Assembly: GCA_900549335.1 (NCBI GenBank)
Contig: UROJ01000082.1
Coordinates: 1-6,817 of the forward strand
From: an uncultured Collinsella sp.
GTDB lineage: Bacteria; Actinomycetota; Coriobacteriia; Coriobacteriales; Coriobacteriaceae
DNA length: 6,817 bases
Direction: 5' to 3'
The translations under genes were made by a program, and so were the position numbers. How positions within the stretch are numbered: the first letter of the stretch is position 1; each line of letters opens with the position of its first letter. Under the pieces are notes generated by a model. It saw nothing but the letters and a program-made list of their open reading frames with translations. It had not been told where the DNA came from and searched no databases. Shown here in pieces: positions 1-6,760 of the stretch.

Positions 1-1
1 C

Positions 2-41
2 TTTCACGTCACCTTGCTCGCTTAGGGGCGTTTTCGCTGAC
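2..41 (+). repeat. 40-bp dispersed repeat, copy 1
   Basis: This 40-base stretch is identical to 5486-5525 in the same orientation. Identity stops sharply at both ends: base 1 is C against A, and base 42 is T against G. The first 15 bases also occur inverted at 5356-5370. In the downstream copy the repeat forms the right-hand end of a larger inverted-repeat element, so this copy may be the right end of a similar element whose left part lies before the window. I see no coding potential in it. Confidence 0.85.
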
Positions 42-76
42 TTATGCTCAACCTGCGACGCTTCCGTGGTTCAAAG

Positions 77-132
77 TAGTCATCGGGGACGCTCTTAAAC
101 GACTAGTCATTCAAGAACGTCCCCGATGACTA
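77..132. repeat. 56-bp near-perfect palindrome
   Basis: Two 28-base arms are centred between 104 and 105. Twenty-five of 28 positions are complementary, and the outer 15 bases of each arm (77-91 and 118-132) match perfectly. The three mismatches (92/117, 97/112, 100/109) are all C against A on the + strand, which become G-U wobbles in a - strand transcript. That RNA would therefore pair along its whole length. There is no T-run on either side, so it is not a standard terminator. It is probably a dispersed palindromic repeat or the remnant of a small mobile element, but this window has only one copy. Confidence 0.8.
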
Positions 133-186
133 TTCGGATTGCTAATTTGTGCGGGTTGTGGTTTTGTGACCTGCTGAAATTAAAGA

Positions 187-206
187 TACTGTACAACTGT
201 ACGTTA
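187..206. promoter_or_regulatory. Candidate operator dyad upstream of the YhgE operon
   Basis: The core is GTACA-AC-TGTAC (191-202). Symmetry extends to TA at both outer ends (187-188 and 205-206), giving an imperfect 20-bp dyad in an AT-richer stretch before the first membrane-protein gene. The size and symmetry suit a TetR- or MarR-type repressor, but no regulator gene is visible to pair with it. A -10-like TATATT lies at 221-226 without a convincing -35, so the promoter itself is not placed. Confidence 0.3.
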
Positions 207-245
207 ACTAATCTTCGTAGTATATTGCTACCCGCAAAACTCAAT

Positions 246-287
246 ACCATTGTGCTTCGAGACGCTAAAGCGCCTACGTACAATGGT
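246..287 (+). promoter_or_regulatory. Leader hairpin before the first YhgE-like gene
   Basis: Bases 246-255 pair with 278-287 (nine Watson-Crick pairs and one G-U). A short inner stem pairs 263-266 with 269-272. The hairpin would contain two possible upstream start codons, TTG 250 and ATG 283. This argues against their use and favours a start further downstream. A role in controlling translation is inference. Confidence 0.35.
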
Positions 288-333
288 TTTTGATAGTACG
301 ATTCGATTCAACGACAGGATGGATGGTCCAAGC

Positions 334-3108
334 GTGAGTCTCGGCAGCAAACTATCCAACGCAAAGGTCTCCTTTGCGATATTTAAGCGCGACATTAAGC
401 GACTGCTTATGAACCCCGTCGCCCTGGTGGTTACCCTGGGCGTGTGCGTCATTCCCTCGCTGTATGCCTGGTACAACATCGTTGCTAACTGGGATCCGTA
501 CGGAAATACCCAGGGCATTAAAATCGCCATCGCCAACAACGATCAGGGCACCCAGAACGACCTAGTGGGCGAGCTCAATGCGGGCGATAAGGTGGTCGAC
601 CAGCTCAAGGAAAACGATCAGCTGGGCTGGACCTTCGTCGATTCGGCCGCCGATGCCAAAGAGGGCGTCGAGAGCGGGGAATACTACGCGGCGATCGTAA
701 TCCCCAAGAACTTCTCCGACAATCTGGTCTCGATGCTCGACGGCAACTACCATCAGCCGAAGCTCACCTATTACGTCAACGAGAAAAAGAGCGCCATTGC
801 GCCCAAGGTCACCGATACCGGTGCCAACACCATCGAGGAGCAGATCAACTCGGAGTTTGTTTCCACGGTGGGCGAGACTGTTGCCAGTATCGCCAAGGAT
901 GCCGGTGTCGATTTAAAGGACAAGGCAACCCAGACTCAGGACTCGCTGACAAGTTCGGTGTCCGAGGCATCCGACACCTTGGGTGAGGTGCGCGATTCGA
1001 TTGGCGATATGAATGCCGCCATCTATAAGACGAGTGGCGCTATCGCCTCGGCTGATGCGGCGCTTGCCGGCTTGCAAGGTCAGGCACCGTCGCTGACGCA
1101 GGCAATCTCCCAGGGCAACGACCTGCTGGGCGAGGCTCGCGCCACGGCGGGCAACTCTATCACCTCGCTCTCCAAGGCACTCTCGGAAGGTAGCCTTGCA
1201 CTCACCAAGACGTCAGCCTCCGCGAACGCTGCGATTGGCAAGCTAACGGGTACGGTCACATCTACGACCACCCGCATCGACAACTCGCTCGAGTCTCTCC
1301 AAGCGACGATCGATCACAATAAGGCCGTTATCGGGCACTTGGAGATTCTCGTTAATGACACGTCGACAGGTTCCGAGGAAATTGACGCGCGCATTGTATC
1401 GACCATCGATTCGCTTCGCGAGCAAAACCAGAAGCTGCAGAGCATCAAGGATGGCCTTTCTGCACAGTCGAGCGCCATGGCAAACGACGCTACGGCAATC
1501 TCGAACGCGAGCAACGCACTCAACGCGGCAATTCAGACCGGTACGGCTAACCTCGGTCAGGCTCAGACCGATCTGGGTCAGAACGCACTTCCGAAGGCTT
1601 CGAGCGCGCTTGACTCCTTTGCCGCCGTTTCGGGCGATTTGACCGGCATTGTGTCGGGTATGACCCCCACGATAGCGAGCGCGCGCGGCACGCTGGCGCA
1701 GCTCGATGCCACGCTCAAGCAGGCAAAGACCACGCTGTCCCAAACCGACGCCTCCCTTGCCAAGGTTCAGGACAAGCTCGCGACCGCCGCCAATGACATT
1801 GCGGCGCTGCAGACCTCTGAGTCTATGGGCGAGTTAGCCGACCTCATGGACGTCGACGTCAATGACGTGGCAGATTTCATGGCATCTCCGGTTGAGCTGA
1901 CGTCCAAGTCAATCTATCCGGTCAAGAGCTTTGGCTCGGGCATCGCGCCCTTCTACACCAATCTGGCGCTGTGGGTAGGCGGCTATGTGCTCATCGCTAT
2001 CTATAAACTCGAGGTCGACCGCGAGGGCATCGGTAGCTTTACGGCGCGTCAGGGCTACTTTGGCCGCTGGCTGCTGCTGGTGATCCTGGGCGCGTTCCAG
2101 GCCATTATCGTTACGGTGGGCGACCTGGTCATTGGCGTTCAGTGCGTCAATCCGCTGCTCTTTGTACTGGGCGGCATCGCTATTTCGTTCACCTACGTCA
2201 ACATCATCTATGCGCTGTCCACCACGTTTAAGCATATCGGTAAAGCCATTGGCGTCATCCTCGTCATTGTGCAGATCCCCGGCTCGTCGGGCATGTATCC
2301 CATCGAGATGATGCCCGGCTTCTTCCAATGGCTGCATCCGCTGCTGCCCTTCACCTATGGCATCAACCTGCTGCGCGAGACCGTCGGTGGCATGTATTCG
2401 TTCAACTACCTGTTCAACCTGTGCATCCTGGGCGTGTTCCTTGCCATCGCACTCTTTATTGGCTTGCAGCTGCGTCCGCTGCTGCTCAACCTCAACCTGC
2501 TCTTTGACAAGCAGCTTTCCACGACGGGCCTCATGATCTGCGAGTCCAACGACCTGCCGCGCCAGCGCTATTCGCTGCGCACGGCCATGCGCGTCATGCT
2601 CGATTCGGATTCGTACCGTCGCGAGCTGCTCGATCATGCCGTGGCGTTTGAGCATCGCTACCCGTACTACATCAAGGGCGGTTTTGCCGCCGTGGTAGGC
2701 GTGCAGGTTCTGCTCTTTGTGCTTTCGACGGTGCTCGATATCGACAATAACGGCAAGATCATCCTGCTCGTTATCTGGATCATTTCGGTTATCGCCATCT
2801 GCGGCTGGCTCATCAACATCGAATACATCCGTGCGAGCCTCAATACCCAGATGCGTATCTCGGCGCTTTCGGACGAGGACCTTCGCCGCGAGATGCGCGA
2901 GCACACGGCTGCCATCCCTGCCGCCCGTCGCATGTTTGGTCTCAACGCCAGCGAGCGTGGCGCCAAGGGAGGCGAACAGCCTACGAGCCGTCTGCCGCAT
3001 ATCGGTGCGCATCGTAAGGCTCAAGATGCCGACGGCGCTGACAACGTAAACGGAAACGACGGGGACACCACCCCGCTTGGCAAGCACTCTAAAGGAGGTG
3101 AGGCATAA
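334..3108 (+). CDS. YhgE/Pip-family membrane protein with C-terminal extension
   Basis: This is a predicted integral membrane protein of the YhgE/Pip (phage infection protein) family, about 924 residues from GTG 334. Near the N-terminus are FKRD (residues 16-19) and a membrane helix (28-49), then WDPYGNT (53-59). An extracytoplasmic domain follows with a long Ala/Ser/Leu-rich, probably coiled-coil stalk (about 200-500). Five further helices (about 540-714) form the ABC-2-like C-terminal domain, with YPVKSFGSG, PIEMM and LPFTYGIN motifs. After the usual family end come a charged cytoplasmic segment, two extra helices (about 782-800, 808-828) and a hydrophilic tail. The next gene lacks this part. 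The start is uncertain. GTG 334 has a GGATGG-like site 7 bases upstream; TTG 250, ATG 283 and ATG 319 are in frame but lack a well-spaced ribosome binding site. Family members affect phage adsorption in lactococci and resemble EsaA of type VII secretion. The substrate here is unknown. Confidence 0.88.
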   Translation: MSLGSKLSNAKVSFAIFKRDIKRLLMNPVALVVTLGVCVIPSLYAWYNIVANWDPYGNTQGIKIAIANNDQGTQNDLVGELNAGDKVVDQLKENDQLGWTFVDSAADAKEGVESGEYYAAIVIPKNFSDNLVSMLDGNYHQPKLTYYVNEKKSAIAPKVTDTGANTIEEQINSEFVSTVGETVASIAKDAGVDLKDKATQTQDSLTSSVSEASDTLGEVRDSIGDMNAAIYKTSGAIASADAALAGLQGQAPSLTQAISQGNDLLGEARATAGNSITSLSKALSEGSLALTKTSASANAAIGKLTGTVTSTTTRIDNSLESLQATIDHNKAVIGHLEILVNDTSTGSEEIDARIVSTIDSLREQNQKLQSIKDGLSAQSSAMANDATAISNASNALNAAIQTGTANLGQAQTDLGQNALPKASSALDSFAAVSGDLTGIVSGMTPTIASARGTLAQLDATLKQAKTTLSQTDASLAKVQDKLATAANDIAALQTSESMGELADLMDVDVNDVADFMASPVELTSKSIYPVKSFGSGIAPFYTNLALWVGGYVLIAIYKLEVDREGIGSFTARQGYFGRWLLLVILGAFQAIIVTVGDLVIGVQCVNPLLFVLGGIAISFTYVNIIYALSTTFKHIGKAIGVILVIVQIPGSSGMYPIEMMPGFFQWLHPLLPFTYGINLLRETVGGMYSFNYLFNLCILGVFLAIALFIGLQLRPLLLNLNLLFDKQLSTTGLMICESNDLPRQRYSLRTAMRVMLDSDSYRRELLDHAVAFEHRYPYYIKGGFAAVVGVQVLLFVLSTVLDIDNNGKIILLVIWIISVIAICGWLINIEYIRASLNTQMRISALSDEDLRREMREHTAAIPAARRMFGLNASERGAKGGEQPTSRLPHIGAHRKAQDADGADNVNGNDGDTTPLGKHSKGGEA
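3091..3101 (+). promoter_or_regulatory. Strong ribosome binding site of the second YhgE-like gene
   Basis: AAAGGAGGTGA is a near-complete match to the 16S rRNA tail complement and ends 7 bases before ATG 3109. It lies wholly inside the coding sequence of the preceding gene, encoding its last residues. The layout TAA|ATG at 3106-3111 means a ribosome finishing the first protein is positioned to start the second. Confidence 0.9.
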
Positions 3109-5298
3109 ATGAAAAACATCCTGCACCTGTTTAAGCGCGATGTCCAAAACGTGTCTCGCTCCGTGATCGGCATGGTCGTCGTGATGGGCCTGATCATCGT
3201 GCCATGTCTCTATGCATGGTTTAACATCGCCGGAAGCTGGGATCCCTACGGCAATACCGGCAACCTTAAGATTGCAGTGGTCAACACCGATGAGGGTTAC
3301 GAGAGCGATCTGATTCCCGTCGAGGTCAACGTGGGCGAAAACGTAACCGCCACCCTGCGCGGCAACGAGAACTTCGACTGGGTCGTCCTCAACGACCGCG
3401 ATAAGGCGATTGAGGGCGTTAAGTCGGGCGCGTACTACGCTGCCGTCGTTATCCCTAAAACGTTTAGCGCCGACATGATGACGCTTTTCTCGACCGAGGT
3501 GAAGCACGCCGATATCGAGTTCTATGAGAACCAGAAGGCCAACGCCATCGCACAGATCGTGACTGAAAAGGGTTCGAGCGCCGTCCAGAGTCAGGTCAAC
3601 GAGACCTTTACCAAGACCATCACGACCATCGGCCTTAAGACCGTGTCCAGCCTGCTCGACTATATGAGTACCGACCAGGTGAGCAACTTTATCGCCAATC
3701 TGTCCTCGACGCTGGGCGATTCGGTCGAGGACCTGCAGGACGTTCAGACGAGTGCGACGTCGCTCGCGGGCATTTTGAGCTCCACGTCCGATTCACTGAC
3801 ATCGGCGGGCGGCATGCTCAAGCAGACGGGCACCGTTGATGAGTCGACGAAGCAGCTGATGGAGCACGCCAAGAGTGGCATCAATGATTCCAAGGAAGCG
3901 CTCAAGGCCGCCAACGATGCCGTTGACGCGGCGATTGACGGAAGCGCGGGCTCGTTCGACAACGTGTCCGCCGAGCTTGCGAAGGCATTCGATGCCGCGA
4001 ATCAGCATGTTGACCTTACGGTGTCTCAGCTCAACGAAGCCGCAGCGGCGCTCAATACGCGTGCTGACGATATCGATGCGATGACCGATCAGCTCCGTAA
4101 CCTTGCCGACCAGGTGAGTGATGACAAGCTCAAAGACGGTCTCGAGTCCGCTGCGACGTCGCTGGGCAGAATTGCCGTGGAGTACCGCAACAATGCGAAG
4201 GACCTGACGGCGACCGCAAAGTCCCTTTCGGACGGCATGGCGGAGGTCAACAACTCGCGTGCCGAGGTCGACCAGGCCATCGCCGATGCCAAGGCGGGTA
4301 TCTCGGGAGCCAAGTCCGACTACGATTCCACGTTCTCGGTTAAGGCCAAGGAGCTCAAGAAGACCATTTCGGGCGTTCTGGATTCCCTGAACGGTATCTC
4401 GGGTGACTTGGATAGCGCCGTGAGCGGTCTGACCGACGCCTCTGGCTCGCTCGCAAAGGGCCTCTCCAAGGCTGCGACGCTGGTCAACAAGGCTTCCGAT
4501 CAGCTGGGTGAGGCATCGGACAAGATCAGCGCGTTCAAGGACGAGCTCGACGGCGCCCTGATGTCGGGTGACCTGGCGACGATCAAGACGATGATCGGCA
4601 ACGACCCCGAGGGTTTGGCCGTGTCGCTTTCCGGTCCCGTCGCGCTCGATCGTAAGCCGGTCTATCCAATCCGCAATTACGGTTCGGCCATGGCGCCGTT
4701 CTATACGATCCTGTCGCTGTGGGTGGGCTCGATCGTGCTGGCAGCCATGATGAAGGTCTCGGTTGACGACGAACTCATCAACGAGCTGATCCCCGTGCGC
4801 CTGCACGAGATCTACCTGGGCCGCTACCTGTTCTTTGGAGGTCTGGCCCTGCTGCAGGCGACACTCGTGTGCGCGGGCGACATCCTGTTCTTTGGCATCC
4901 AATGCGACAACCCGCTGCAGTTTGTACTTGCCGGCTGGGTCGCGAGTCTCGTGTTCTCCAATATCGTCTACACGCTCACCGTGTCGTTTGGTGATATCGG
5001 TAAGGCGCTCGCCGTCGTGCTGTTGGTTATGCAGGTCGGCGGTTCGGGCGGTACGTTCCCCATCGAGATGACCGGCCCTGTGTTCCAGGCGATCTATCCG
5101 TTCCTGCCGTTCACCCACGGCATCAACGCCATGCATGCCGCCATGGCTGGCGCCTACCATATGGAGTACTGGGTTGAACTTGGCATTCTGGCGAGCTATC
5201 TGATTCCGTCGCTGGCACTGGGCGTCGTCTTCCGCCGCCCGGTCATCAAAGCCAACGACTGGATTATCGAAAAGCTGGAATCAACAAAGCTAATTTAG
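3109..5298 (+). CDS. YhgE/Pip-family membrane protein, standard length
   Basis: This is a 729-residue paralogue of the preceding protein. It shares FKRD (8-11), an N-terminal helix (20-40), WDPYGNT (44-50) and the AAVVIPKTFS segment (111-120). A long Ala/Ser/Asp-rich extracytoplasmic stalk spans about 180-500. The motif YPIRNYGSAMAPFYT (519-533) precedes five membrane helices (about 532-549, 570-596, 604-625, 630-650, 688-708), with PIEMT and LPFTHGIN motifs. It ends soon after the last helix, as is usual for the family. Stalk sequences of the two proteins have clearly diverged, while the membrane-proximal motifs are kept. The ATG start is well supported: a strong ribosome binding site precedes it and the upstream stop codon abuts it. 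The expected topology is N-terminus inside, stalk outside, six helices. Because the genes are tandem and coupled, the products may form a hetero-oligomer; this is inference. No ATPase is encoded nearby, so the energy source and substrate are unknown. Confidence 0.92.
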   Translation: MKNILHLFKRDVQNVSRSVIGMVVVMGLIIVPCLYAWFNIAGSWDPYGNTGNLKIAVVNTDEGYESDLIPVEVNVGENVTATLRGNENFDWVVLNDRDKAIEGVKSGAYYAAVVIPKTFSADMMTLFSTEVKHADIEFYENQKANAIAQIVTEKGSSAVQSQVNETFTKTITTIGLKTVSSLLDYMSTDQVSNFIANLSSTLGDSVEDLQDVQTSATSLAGILSSTSDSLTSAGGMLKQTGTVDESTKQLMEHAKSGINDSKEALKAANDAVDAAIDGSAGSFDNVSAELAKAFDAANQHVDLTVSQLNEAAAALNTRADDIDAMTDQLRNLADQVSDDKLKDGLESAATSLGRIAVEYRNNAKDLTATAKSLSDGMAEVNNSRAEVDQAIADAKAGISGAKSDYDSTFSVKAKELKKTISGVLDSLNGISGDLDSAVSGLTDASGSLAKGLSKAATLVNKASDQLGEASDKISAFKDELDGALMSGDLATIKTMIGNDPEGLAVSLSGPVALDRKPVYPIRNYGSAMAPFYTILSLWVGSIVLAAMMKVSVDDELINELIPVRLHEIYLGRYLFFGGLALLQATLVCAGDILFFGIQCDNPLQFVLAGWVASLVFSNIVYTLTVSFGDIGKALAVVLLVMQVGGSGGTFPIEMTGPVFQAIYPFLPFTHGINAMHAAMAGAYHMEYWVELGILASYLIPSLALGVVFRRPVIKANDWIIEKLESTKLI

Positions 5299-5338
5299 TG
5301 CGGCAACGTTAACGCTGATGCAGCACTAATGCCAGCGA

Positions 5339-5438
5339 GCGAGCCGCATTTGCGCCAAGGTGACGTGAAATGAAAGGGCGCTGACCTTCTGGTCGCGCCC
5401 TTGAAATTGAACGTCAGATTGGCGTGAATGCGGCTCGC
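5339..5438 (+). other. Long stem with + strand G-U pairs
   Basis: Bases 5339-5356 pair with 5421-5438 over 18 positions: 16 Watson-Crick and two G-U (5351/5426 and 5352/5425) in the + strand RNA. The stem encloses the hairpin at 5374-5402. In the - strand RNA the two wobble positions would be C-A mismatches, so folding favours the + strand transcript. The stem crosses the alternative 5356-5370/5486-5500 pairing. The two must form a pseudoknot or exclude one another. Confidence 0.5.
5374..5402 (+). terminator. Terminator-like hairpin with weak T tract
   Basis: AAGGGCGC (5374-5381) pairs with GCGCCCTT (5395-5402). GACC/GGTC continues the stem past one bulged T, closing a TTCT loop. The bases after it on the + strand are TTGAAATTGA rather than a T-run. 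On the - strand the following bases are TCATTTC, slightly more T-rich. It may be a weak terminator or a 3'-end stabilising hairpin for the YhgE operon; the canonical terminator is further on at 5606. Confidence 0.4.
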
Positions 5439-5452
5439 GCAGCGTCGGCCGG

Positions 5453-5476
5453 TCCGCCGTTCGGCAGAACGGCGGA
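5453..5476. other. GC-rich 10-bp hairpin
   Basis: TCCGCCGTTC (5453-5462) and GAACGGCGGA (5467-5476) pair perfectly around a GGCA loop. It is followed by ACAAAAC and not by T, so it does not look like a terminator. It lies just inside the 40-bp repeat at the right end of the compound element. Confidence 0.7.
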
Positions 5477-5485
5477 ACAAAACTA

Positions 5486-5525
5486 TTTCACGTCACCTTG
5501 CTCGCTTAGGGGCGTTTTCGCTGAC
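5486..5525 (+). repeat. 40-bp dispersed repeat, copy 2
   Basis: This is identical to bases 2-41 in the same orientation, so the two copies enclose the entire YhgE operon as a direct repeat about 5.5 kb apart. Its first 15 bases pair with the inverted copy at 5356-5370. Here the sequence continues into ACGTTGCCG, the right end of the compound element; the first copy lacks that continuation. Confidence 0.85.
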
Positions 5526-5605
5526 GTTGCCGGAACATCGAGGTTTTCTGTACCGACGCTTTAGCGTAGTGAATTGCGTGGGTTGCTTGGTTGTTGCTAC
5601 AGTAG

Positions 5606-5644
5606 CGGGGCGTGCCGGGGGTCCGGCGCGTCCCGTTTTTATTT
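5606..5644 (+). terminator. Rho-independent terminator
   Basis: A 13-bp GC-rich stem pairs 5606-5618 with 5623-5635 (two G-U pairs) around a GGGT loop, followed directly by TTTTTATTT. This is a canonical intrinsic terminator for + strand transcripts. It most likely ends the YhgE operon transcript about 300 bases after the last stop codon and separates it from the transporter gene. Confidence 0.9.
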
Positions 5645-5671
5645 GACCATGAGGCGGCACGCAGCCATACG
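5643..5671 (+). promoter_or_regulatory. Weak candidate promoter for the transporter gene
   Basis: TTGACC (5643-5648) matches five of six -35 consensus bases. A poor -10-like CATACG follows after 17 bases (5666-5671). The position just past the terminator and about 40 bases before the start codon suits a promoter for the next gene. An alternative pair, TTGCGT (5574-5579) and TACAGT (5598-5603), lies before the terminator and would start transcription inside its stem. Confidence 0.3.
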
Positions 5672-5711
5672 CGTGCGGACACCACGCCCAGATTGAGTGC
5701 GAGGATGTTCC

Positions 5712-6695
5712 ATGGCCCAATACGCTGCCAACGAAATCGAAAACATGCCCGATAGCCCTGTAGCCCGTGAGGATTTGGGCGCGGGTGGTATTCCCCGGGG
5801 TGCCGGCGCACGCTCGCCGTTGTTCTGGAAAGTTCTACTGCTTTCGGTGGCGATTATCTGGGGCTACTCCTTTACCACTATGAAGGACGCACTCGACACC
5901 ATTCCGGTGTTCGAGCTGGTCTATGTTCGCTTTCTCCCGGCATCACTGGTTATGTTTGCAATTTTCCATAAGCGCATCATCGCTCATTTCAATGCCCGCA
6001 ACCTGATCGTCGGGCTTGGCATGGGTGCGCTCATGTGGGGTGCCTACGGTTTGCAGACGATCGGCCTGGCACAGACCACGGCGGGCAAGAGCGCTTTTTT
6101 GACCGGCACGTATTGCATCCTTGTGCCGTTTGCAAGCTATGTCCTGAGCGGTGAAAAGCTTACCCGGTATAACCTGGGTGCAGCGTTGTTGTGCCTGGCG
6201 GGTATTGGCCTGGTAGCGCTCGATAGCGTCGAGTTCAATGCCGGCGATGTTATTACCTTGGGCGGCGCGATCTTCTTCGCCATCCAGATGGCGGTGACTG
6301 CCAAGTACGGTCGCAAGATGGACATCAACGTCATCACGTTTTGGATGTTTGTGGGCAATGGCGTTTTGAGTTTAATCACGTCGCTGCTATTCGAGACTCA
6401 GGCGCCCCTCTCTGCATGGACGCCGGAGTTTATCGGTGTGGCTGTTTTCCTCTCGGTGGGCTGCACATGCGTGGCGCTGCTCGTCCAAAACGTCGGTTTG
6501 GCGCATGTCCCCGCCTCGACGGGCTCACTGCTTCTTTCGATGGAGTCGCCTTCGGGCGTGTTGTTTTCGGTGCTGCTGATGGGGGAGGCGCTCACCTCGC
6601 GCCTGCTCGCCGGCTTCGTGCTTATCTTCCTGTCGATTATCTTGAGCGAGACTCACTTTGATTTTTTGCGCAAAAAGCCGCGCCCGCAATTGTAA
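5712..6695 (+). CDS. EamA/DMT-superfamily transporter
   Basis: This encodes a 327-residue inner-membrane permease of the drug/metabolite transporter superfamily, probably exporting or importing a small metabolite; the substrate cannot be read from sequence. Ten hydrophobic segments (about 39-56, 66-85, 97-114, 122-142, 152-170, 177-196, 207-226, 238-258, 266-289, 297-312) form the expected two five-helix EamA repeats. Each repeat ends with the family's Gly-Glu-x-Leu-Thr signature (GEKLT at 147-151, GEALT at 291-295). SAFLTGTYCILVPF (127-140) is also typical. A hydrophilic N-terminal segment of about 38 residues precedes the first helix and is longer than usual. ATG 5712 is chosen because GAGGA (5701-5705) sits 6 bases upstream. 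The in-frame GTG 5697 has no ribosome binding site. Terminators on both sides indicate a single-gene transcript, with no clear functional link to the YhgE genes. Confidence 0.92.
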   Translation: MAQYAANEIENMPDSPVAREDLGAGGIPRGAGARSPLFWKVLLLSVAIIWGYSFTTMKDALDTIPVFELVYVRFLPASLVMFAIFHKRIIAHFNARNLIVGLGMGALMWGAYGLQTIGLAQTTAGKSAFLTGTYCILVPFASYVLSGEKLTRYNLGAALLCLAGIGLVALDSVEFNAGDVITLGGAIFFAIQMAVTAKYGRKMDINVITFWMFVGNGVLSLITSLLFETQAPLSAWTPEFIGVAVFLSVGCTCVALLVQNVGLAHVPASTGSLLLSMESPSGVLFSVLLMGEALTSRLLAGFVLIFLSIILSETHFDFLRKKPRPQL

Positions 6696-6706
6696 ACAAC
6701 TTGTTG

Positions 6707-6733
6707 CGCCGCCCTCCTGGGGCGGCGTTTTTT
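6707..6733 (+). terminator. Rho-independent terminator after the transporter
   Basis: CGCCGCCC (6707-6714) pairs with GGGCGGCG (6720-6727) around a short TCCTG loop, followed by six T residues (6728-6733). The stem begins 11 bases after the transporter stop codon. Confidence 0.92.
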
Positions 6734-6760
6734 ATGTAACGCCCTTACAGTTATACCTTG

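Larger units (their letters stand above)
5301..5532. repeat. Compound inverted-repeat element after the YhgE operon
   Basis: The outer ends are a 9-bp inverted repeat, CGGCAACGT (5301-5309) and ACGTTGCCG (5524-5532). Further in, 5356-5370 is the exact reverse complement of 5486-5500 (15 bp). The right arm contains the 40-bp repeat also found at 2-41; the left arm matches it more loosely and carries extra bases. The interior holds a long stem (5339-5438), a terminator-like hairpin (5374-5402) and a GC-rich hairpin (5453-5476). It starts 3 bases after the stop codon of the second gene. It has the look of a small non-autonomous repeat or MITE-like unit, but no transposase is present and no target-site duplication is evident. 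Confidence 0.6.

Noticed and set aside
188..202. Direct repeat ACTGTAC at 188-194 and 196-202 as an iteron or CRISPR-like signal
   Set aside because: There are only two 7-base units, better explained by the dyad symmetry of the same stretch. No CRISPR array exists in the window.
250..333. N-terminal extension of the first gene from TTG 250, ATG 283 or ATG 319
   Set aside because: No spaced ribosome binding site precedes any of these, codons here have AT-rich third positions unlike the rest of the gene, and two of the starts lie in a hairpin. It is not excluded.
1909..3507. A 532-codon open frame on the - strand
   Set aside because: It lies fully antisense to the two YhgE-like genes. Its translation is rich in His, Asp, Gln and Arg with no membrane or domain pattern, as expected of a shadow of GC-rich coding sequence.
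3793..5160. A 455-codon open frame on the - strand
   Set aside because: It is antisense to the second YhgE-like gene, with Arg/His/Val-rich composition and no recognisable domain or ribosome binding site.
334..5298. A phage-receptor or anti-phage defence role, from the name Pip
   Set aside because: The family name comes from a lactococcal phage-adsorption phenotype. Nothing else in the window is a defence or phage gene, so such a role would be over-reading.
5697..5711. GTG 5697 as the transporter start
   Set aside because: It has no ribosome binding site, and the extra codons cover the GAGGA site that suits ATG 5712.
5295..5811. Short open frames on both strands across the intergenic region
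   Set aside because: They run through hairpins, the repeat and the terminator, are Arg/Pro/Ala-rich, and lack ribosome binding sites.
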